Positions 58,797-64,000 of a DNA stretch of 64,000 nt are shown here, piece by piece. Below the pieces are notes generated by a model. That model was given only the letters and a program-made list of their open reading frames with translations. It was not told the DNA's origin and made no database searches. The stretch is from Actinomycetes bacterium (lineage in GTDB: Bacteria; Actinomycetota; Actinomycetes; Mycobacteriales; Mycobacteriaceae): contig JAEYMI010000043.1 in assembly GCA_023461275.1 (NCBI GenBank), forward strand, positions 108,316 through 172,315, in the 5' to 3' direction. The translations under genes and the position numbers were made by a program. The first letter of the stretch is position 1. Each line of letters opens with the position of its first letter.

Positions 58797-60674
58797 TCAC
58801 TCGGTTTGCCCCACCATGTCGATCACCTGCTCGATCGCGCCCAGCGCCTTGCGCGAGTCGCGGTCCAACTCCGCCGACACCGTGAGTGTCTCAATCGTCG
58901 GGCCGGCCAGCACCCGCCAGAGGTCTTGGATGTATCGCGGGTCCGGCGGCAGCTCAAAGTGTTTGGGATCGAGCAGGATGCGCGGAACGAGGCGGGCAAT
59001 GCATTGGGCCATCGACGCGATGTGGCTGGGTTTGATGCCGGTGTAGTAGCCCGCACACGTAAACGCGACAGGCCAGCCGGCAGCGGTGCGGCCGACCTTA
59101 TCGGTCGCCCGCACGCCGATCATCGTCGACACCGCAACGCCGTCCGGCGCGGTCACGGTGAGTGTGCGCGCCGCCGAGTCCACGAAGGTACGTACGTCAA
59201 CAGAAACCCCACCCACGATCACGCTGACCGAACCCGTTCCGTCCGGGACACTTTCGGTTCCGACACGCCATTCGACGTCGATCGGCGAGGTGTCATCCGT
59301 GCGGGCGGGCGTCGATGCGAGTCCGGTCACCCGCGCCCCGAAGGTCTCCACCGACCGCAGTTCCCAACGGCCATACTCGACTTTGTCGCCGCACGGCGTC
59401 CGCGAGGTCCGTGTCGCGGTACCGCCGACAATCTCGTCGATCCGCTCGGTACTCACGATCGACACCGCGGGCGGCCGCGATGTCTCGTACTTCACCGTCA
59501 CGTGATCTGGCGTACCATCGGCTGCTGCGGTAAAGAACGCGGTGATCACCAGTTCGTGTCCCTCGACGACAAGATTGTCACGCAACCCGTCGTCGACGAT
59601 GTTGCCGCGGTACCACGGTTGGCGACCCTGATCTGTTCCGGTATCGAGGATCTCGTGAACAACGACCCCCGAACGCGCCAGACCTGTTCCGGTGGTGGGC
59701 AATCCGGCATCCCACCCGACCGGCGTCCGGTATTCGACGACGATGTCGCCGGTCGGGTCCGGCGCGTCGGCAGAGCCCGGCGGGCGCAGGATCAGCGCGA
59801 CAGTTCCCGAATAATGCCTGGCGGGAACAAGTGTCACCGTTCCCGTACCAGACCCGCTTGGCAGCTCACGAACCACCTTGCGTCCGTCGAGAGCGCGCGG
59901 CCACTTGTTGTGCAGTCCGGCGGCGGAGAGCGACGGACCCATGGTGACCCACCTGCCACCAGGCCACCCAGGGTTGACTCCCGCTGCCGCGCTGAATGAT
60001 TCGTCGAAAGTGGGATCGCCGCCGCCGTACTGCTCGGCGGACATGATGTCGTAGGGCGACCCGTAGTTCGGCAGCCAGTCGTCGGCTGTCGTTTCTGCGT
60101 TCCAGTTGGAACCCTGATTCAAGATTCCAAACGAATGCCTCAGTCCCAGAACGTGTCCCACCTCGTGGGCGGCGAATGACATGGTCGAGGGCTGGATCGG
60201 TATAGCGGCCACGGTGAAATCGCGGGCATGGTCGGTCCCGCCGTCGAAGAACACGTTCAAATTGGCCGGCTGCCCGGGCATGCCGGCCTGTGGGTTGGCC
60301 ATCACGAAGGCGGTGCCGGGCAGGGTCACCACCACCACCCCGTCGATTCCGGCGAGCGGATCGGCACCGGGATGGCTGGCACGGAAGGCATCAATGGCCA
60401 ACTCGCCCTGCCTGGTTCGGAGTACCTTTGCGGTTCCCGGATTGTTGACGGGATCGGAGATGAACAGATCAGCCGCGGTCAGCGTGACGTCGAGCCACTC
60501 CGACATCACATAATCGGATAGGTCGAGGTAACCGTACGTCGAGTTTTCCCAGTACCCCAGCACCGACGGGTAGCCGGTGGTCAGCACCGCGCGACATGCC
60601 TCGTCGGAGATCGTCATCACGGTCGGGTCGTGCCGAAGCCGCAGGATCGCCAGTCTCTCTTTCTCCACAGTCAT
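58797..60674 (-). CDS. Metzincin-like metalloprotease without signal peptide
   Basis: 625 residues. Zinc motif HEVGHVLGLRH (His170, Glu171, His174, Gly177, His180) and a Met-turn YDIMSAE (Met211) place it in the metzincin clan, near matrixin-like or M12-type proteases. The N-terminus is MTVEKERLAILRLRHDPTVM, with no signal peptide or membrane helix. The region after 330 is beta-rich (immunoglobulin/CUB-like repeats). It may be exported by another route, act inside the cell, or the true start may lie elsewhere; no earlier start was seen in frame. It is the gene immediately upstream of the transporter pair on the same strand, 100 bp away. Confidence 0.75.
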   Translation of the reverse strand: MTVEKERLAILRLRHDPTVMTISDEACRAVLTTGYPSVLGYWENSTYGYLDLSDYVMSEWLDVTLTAADLFISDPVNNPGTAKVLRTRQGELAIDAFRASHPGADPLAGIDGVVVVTLPGTAFVMANPQAGMPGQPANLNVFFDGGTDHARDFTVAAIPIQPSTMSFAAHEVGHVLGLRHSFGILNQGSNWNAETTADDWLPNYGSPYDIMSAEQYGGGDPTFDESFSAAAGVNPGWPGGRWVTMGPSLSAAGLHNKWPRALDGRKVVRELPSGSGTGTVTLVPARHYSGTVALILRPPGSADAPDPTGDIVVEYRTPVGWDAGLPTTGTGLARSGVVVHEILDTGTDQGRQPWYRGNIVDDGLRDNLVVEGHELVITAFFTAAADGTPDHVTVKYETSRPPAVSIVSTERIDEIVGGTATRTSRTPCGDKVEYGRWELRSVETFGARVTGLASTPARTDDTSPIDVEWRVGTESVPDGTGSVSVIVGGVSVDVRTFVDSAARTLTVTAPDGVAVSTMIGVRATDKVGRTAAGWPVAFTCAGYYTGIKPSHIASMAQCIARLVPRILLDPKHFELPPDPRYIQDLWRVLAGPTIETLTVSAELDRDSRKALGAIEQVIDMVGQTE

Positions 60675-60791
60675 GCCGCATCTCCCTCATCCGATTCGAT
60701 GAGGCAATGGTCGACGACGACAATGTCGGGTGCACGAGTAGCCGGCTACCCGAAAGGGTCCTCAGCGTGTACCCGGAGGGTTGGTCCCCTC

Positions 60792-62300
60792 TCAGCGCTT
60801 CTTCGCGAGCTTCTTGGCCGCGCGGTCGTTGAGCTTGCGCCACATGGACAGCAATCCGTCGTTGATCTTCCTGTCGCGCTTGGTGAACGGCGGCGACATC
60901 AGCTCCGAGATCCGGATCGGCAACGTCGACACGGTCACCGCGCGGGCATGGGAGAAGGTCTCGAAACCGGCCTTGCCGTGGTAGCTGCCCATGCCGCTGC
61001 GACCGACGCCGCCGAACGGCAGGTTCAGGCCGAACATGTGGGTGGCGAAATCATTGGCGTTGAACGAGCCGCTGCGGGTGCCGTCGAGCACCTGCTGCAT
61101 GCGGTCATTGTCGTCGCCGCACCAGTACATCGTCAGCGGATGCGGATGTGACGCAATGTATTTGATGGCTTCAGAGATATCCCGGTAGGGGTAGACGGTC
61201 AGCACCGGACCGAACACCTCGTCGTCTTCGACCTTCATGCCGGCCTTGACGCCGGTGAGCAGCGTCGGCGGGATCTTGCGGGTGTCGGCGTCGGGAAGGT
61301 TTTCCCCCGTCGGGATCACCTGACGTTTGGTGGCGCCGAGTTCGACCGCGTCGTCGATGAGACCGACGATGCGAGTGAAGTTCTTCTCGTTGATCGTTGA
61401 GGTGTACTCGGGGTTGCCGACGATGGTCGGCAACTGCGCGGTCCAGCGCGCGATGACCTTGTCGGTGAACTCGCCGAGCTTGGCCTCGGGCACAAAGACA
61501 TAGTCCGGGCACAGGCACACCTGGCCGCCGTTGACCAGACGTGAGTCGGCGACCATCGTCGCCGCCTTGTCGATGTCGGCTTCAGGGTCGACGATGACCG
61601 GGTTCTTGCCACCGAGTTCCAGCGTCACCGGGACCAGGTTCTTGGCCGCCTCGCCGGCCACCGACGCACCCACCTCGGGTGATCCAGTGAAGAACATGTG
61701 ATCGACCTGCAGTTTCGCGAAGTCGGAGCCACTGCCGTGCTTGGGCGTGATGACCGCGAACTCCTCAACCGAGAAGTACTTCGACGCCAGCCGGGCGATC
61801 AGTTCGGTGGTGGTGGCGGTGACCGACGACGGACGGACCATCACCCGGTTACCCGCGGCAAAGGCCGACGCGGCAGGGACGATCGTGAGCTGCAGCGGGA
61901 AGTTCCACGGGCCCGTGATGCCGACCACGCCAAGCGGATCGTGACGTAGCCGTTGCTTGAATCCGATGGCGCCCTGCACCTTTGCGGTGTTCTCTTCCTT
62001 CATCCACTCCTCGCACGAGTGGCGCTGATGGGCGATGTCGATCATGCAGCCGGTGACGTCGGCAAAGACCGACAGTTCGGTGGGGCGGGTGCCGAAGTCG
62101 GCGCGCAGAGCGGCGGCGATCTCCTCGGCGTTGTCGAGCAGCAACGACGCCAGCCGCGTGATGCGATCCATCCGGGTCGCGGCGTCGGGAATGCCATCGC
62201 GCAGGAAGGCGGCGCGCTGGATCTCGAGCAGTTCGGTCAGGGTGTGATCTTCAGAGGATTCCCGTCGTGTGGCGGGTGTGACCTCGGCAGGCTTTGTCAT
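60792..62300 (-). CDS. Aldehyde dehydrogenase (class 3 / coniferyl-aldehyde type)
   Basis: 502 residues oxidising an aldehyde to the acid with NAD(P)+. Seen: GVVGITGPWNFPLQLT, the NAD-binding FFTGSPEVGASVAGEAAKNL, catalytic Glu in VTLELGGKNPVIV (about 220) and catalytic Cys in NGGQVCLCPDYVFVP (about 255). The C-terminus ends in a basic stretch (LNDRAAKKLAKKR) instead of a membrane anchor. Similar to coniferyl-aldehyde and fatty-aldehyde dehydrogenases of Mycobacteriales. It is divergent from the kinase-like gene, with palindromes between. Confidence 0.9.
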   Translation of the reverse strand: MTKPAEVTPATRRESSEDHTLTELLEIQRAAFLRDGIPDAATRMDRITRLASLLLDNAEEIAAALRADFGTRPTELSVFADVTGCMIDIAHQRHSCEEWMKEENTAKVQGAIGFKQRLRHDPLGVVGITGPWNFPLQLTIVPAASAFAAGNRVMVRPSSVTATTTELIARLASKYFSVEEFAVITPKHGSGSDFAKLQVDHMFFTGSPEVGASVAGEAAKNLVPVTLELGGKNPVIVDPEADIDKAATMVADSRLVNGGQVCLCPDYVFVPEAKLGEFTDKVIARWTAQLPTIVGNPEYTSTINEKNFTRIVGLIDDAVELGATKRQVIPTGENLPDADTRKIPPTLLTGVKAGMKVEDDEVFGPVLTVYPYRDISEAIKYIASHPHPLTMYWCGDDNDRMQQVLDGTRSGSFNANDFATHMFGLNLPFGGVGRSGMGSYHGKAGFETFSHARAVTVSTLPIRISELMSPPFTKRDRKINDGLLSMWRKLNDRAAKKLAKKR

Positions 62301-62352
62301 CGTGCTCCTCTGTCGAACCAGGCATGCGTCGAATCATGCAAGTGGCTTCAGC

Positions 62353-62395
62353 CGCGATTGACACAATCGCGCGTCTTTGTCCCAGCATACTATGC
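62353..62395. promoter_or_regulatory. Two palindromes between aldehyde dehydrogenase and kinase-like gene
   Basis: CGCGATTG-ACA-CAATCGCG (62353-62371) and GCATA-C-TATGC (62385-62395) lie in the 174-bp divergent region. The first includes TTGACA, so it could be an operator over a -35 element; the second overlaps a TACTAT sequence. Candidates only. Confidence 0.45.
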
Positions 62396-62474
62396 AGGTC
62401 GCCACACTATGCGCCAGATCACAGTTCGATCCGCGTCGATCCGGGGTCCAGAGCCACCGAATACTGTGGCCAAC

Positions 62475-63947
62475 GTGACCGGCGTCGACGACTTCCTGCG
62501 GTGCGGCGCCATTCATCCCGACCTCCCGACCGAACGCATCGACACCCACGCGGCGACGATCGTGCTCAATGGCGACCGCGCCTGGAAGATGAAACAGCCG
62601 GTGCAGTTTCGCTACCTGGATTTCAGCACCGTCGAGCAGCGGCACGCGGCCCTGGCCGCCGAACTGCGACTCAACCGGCGGACCGCACCCGACCTCTACC
62701 TCGGCCTGCACTCGGTGCGCGTCGGGCCCGACGGTTCGGTCAGCCTCGACGGCCCCGGCCGGGCACAGGACTGGGTGCTGGAGATGCGCCGCTTCGACGA
62801 CGACGCGCTCCTGTCCCGGGTAGCCGACGCGGGCCGACTCGACGACGGCCTACTCCAGCAACTCGCCGCCCGCGTGGCGGCGCTCCACGACACCGCCGAG
62901 GTCTGCGACGATCCGGCGGGTGCGGCCCGGTTACAGAAGGTGGTCGACGGCAACCTGGGCAGCATGTCGGCCTTCCCCGAGATCCTCGAACCGGCCAGGG
63001 CCGGCGAGTTAACCGAGCGACTCACCGAGATGACCGCCACGCACACAACACTTCTCGACGAGCGGGCCCGCTCCGGCCGGGTACGCCACGGGCATGGCGA
63101 CCTGCACCTGGCCAACATCGCGATCATCGACGACGTCCCGGTACCGTTCGACTGCCTGGAGTTCGACGCCGAGATGGCCACCACCGACGTCATGTACGAC
63201 CTGGCATTCCTGGTGATGGACCTGTGGGCCCGCGGATTGCGGCACGAGGCGAACGTCGTCGTGAACACCTATCTGGATCTCTCCCCTGCCGACGAGCACG
63301 CATTTGTGTTGCTGCCGTTGATGATCGGCGTCCGAGCTACGGTACGTGCGCACGTTTGTGCCGCCGAAGGGAAGGCCGATCGCGCGAACGACTATCTGTC
63401 GCTGGCACTGTCGCTGACCCACCCGGTGCCGGCTCGGCTCTATGCCATCGGCGGTGGATCGGGCACCGGTAAGTCGACGGTGACCCGCGCGATCGGCGGT
63501 GACATCGGCCGGGCGCCCGGCGCCCGCATCCTACGTAGCGACGTACTACGCAAACAGCTTGCCGGCGTCGGGATTACGACGCATCTGCCGTCGTCGGGTT
63601 ACACCCCTGAGATGAGTGCGCATGTGTACGGCGAGATCAATCAGCTTGCGGCGGTGTATCTTTCGTCCGGCATGAGCGTCATCGCCGACGCGGTGTTCGG
63701 GCGTGATGGCGATCGTCGTGGTCTCGAGGACGTTGCCGAGCGGTCCGGCGTCCCGTTCGTCGGGGTGTGGTTGGAACTGTCCGAAGCGGAACGGATCGCC
63801 CGCATCGAACGTCGCGGACCGGATGCCTCCGACGCCGATGCCGCTGTGGCACAAGCACAGTCGACGACGCTGGACCCGCCTGACGGGTGGCTGCACCTCA
63901 ATGCCGCCGGTGATGTGGTCGGTGCTTTGCAGTCGCCGATTGAGTAG
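62475..63947 (+). CDS. APH-like kinase fused to P-loop ATPase (Rv2004c-like)
   Basis: 490 residues from GTG 62475; ATG 62409 would add 22 residues. N-terminal half is an aminoglycoside-phosphotransferase-like kinase fold with Brenner motif GHGDLHLANIAI (about 206-217) and DCLEFDAEMATTDVMYDLAFLVMDL. The C-terminal half is an AAA-type P-loop domain: Walker A IGGGSGTGKSTVTRA (about 324-338), then SDVLRKQ and a zeta-toxin/shikimate-kinase-like core. The same architecture is known as Rv2004c in M. tuberculosis (a hypoxia-induced gene there), of unknown biochemical role. The last gene before the contig end. Confidence 0.85.
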   Translation: MTGVDDFLRCGAIHPDLPTERIDTHAATIVLNGDRAWKMKQPVQFRYLDFSTVEQRHAALAAELRLNRRTAPDLYLGLHSVRVGPDGSVSLDGPGRAQDWVLEMRRFDDDALLSRVADAGRLDDGLLQQLAARVAALHDTAEVCDDPAGAARLQKVVDGNLGSMSAFPEILEPARAGELTERLTEMTATHTTLLDERARSGRVRHGHGDLHLANIAIIDDVPVPFDCLEFDAEMATTDVMYDLAFLVMDLWARGLRHEANVVVNTYLDLSPADEHAFVLLPLMIGVRATVRAHVCAAEGKADRANDYLSLALSLTHPVPARLYAIGGGSGTGKSTVTRAIGGDIGRAPGARILRSDVLRKQLAGVGITTHLPSSGYTPEMSAHVYGEINQLAAVYLSSGMSVIADAVFGRDGDRRGLEDVAERSGVPFVGVWLELSEAERIARIERRGPDASDADAAVAQAQSTTLDPPDGWLHLNAAGDVVGALQSPIE

Positions 63948-63950
63948 GGG

Positions 63951-64000
63951 GCGGGGGGGCGGGGGGGGGCGGGCGGGGGGGGGGGGGGGGGGCGGGGGCG
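63951..64000. other. Poly-G low-complexity end, probable sequencing/assembly artefact
   Basis: After the stop at 63947 the sequence is G with only scattered C, about 50 bases long. Such G-runs at a contig end are typical of base-calling with two-colour chemistry. No biological feature is claimed. Confidence 0.75.

Overview
The window is high-GC actinobacterial DNA of the Mycobacteriales, most like Gordonia or a close relative. Markers are mycothiol synthesis (mshA), the senX3/gpm neighbourhood, CarD, a complete yrbE-mce operon with Mce-associated proteins, an MhuD-type heme oxygenase and a DUF222/13E12 HNH protein. Two blocks keep the gene order of Mycobacterium tuberculosis as I remember it: 1-6336 (mshA, ybjN-like, gpm, senX3; Rv0486-Rv0490 region) and 20997-33612 (rlmB-cysS-ispF-ispD-carD / lpqE-radA-disA / canB / mutY / hydrolase / mhuD; Rv3579c-Rv3592 region). 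No tRNA, rRNA, CRISPR array, insertion sequence or prophage was seen. The last ~50 bases are almost pure G and look like a contig-end artefact.

Layout. 1-6336: core block on the minus strand, with a 4-coumarate-CoA-ligase-like enzyme inserted. 6694-14580: the most unusual locus, a putative exopolysaccharide system made of a BcsA-like processive GT2 synthase without PilZ, a BcsB-like periplasmic partner, a polytopic membrane protein of unknown function, a GT-C/ArnT-like glycosyltransferase and a divergent glycoside-hydrolase lipoprotein. 14754-17478: zinc ABC importer behind a probable Zur box. 17506-20761: a DUF2599 lipoprotein and two esterases/hydrolases. 20997-34310: housekeeping block (rRNA methylation, Cys-tRNA, isoprenoids, CarD, DNA repair, c-di-AMP, carbonic anhydrase, heme degradation), which also hides a 32-residue metallothionein-like gene too short for ordinary ORF calling. 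34461-45003: a ten-gene mce lipid-import operon, divergent from a CYP102-like P450 that lacks the reductase half. 46848-55044: accessory genes (a GyrA-like/GNAT chimera, an HSL-type lipase, a beta-lactamase-fold esterase, a PucR-type regulator, a YcxB-like membrane protein, a 13E12 HNH protein). 55078-63947: an ABC exporter-fold pair resembling IrtAB, a metzincin protease lacking a signal peptide, an aldehyde dehydrogenase and an Rv2004c-like kinase/P-loop protein.

Two genome-scale patterns recur. Short tandem duplications of 12-21 bp are abundant. Inside genes their periods are 15 or 18 bp, so they add residues. At least seven genes carry one of 13-19 bp over the stop codon. Separately, a ~76-bp element with inverted ends occurs three times downstream of genes. 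Starts were chosen from ribosome-binding sites, ATGA/TGATG overlaps and family length; where the choice is uncertain the entry says so. Orthologue names come from memory of families, not from a search.
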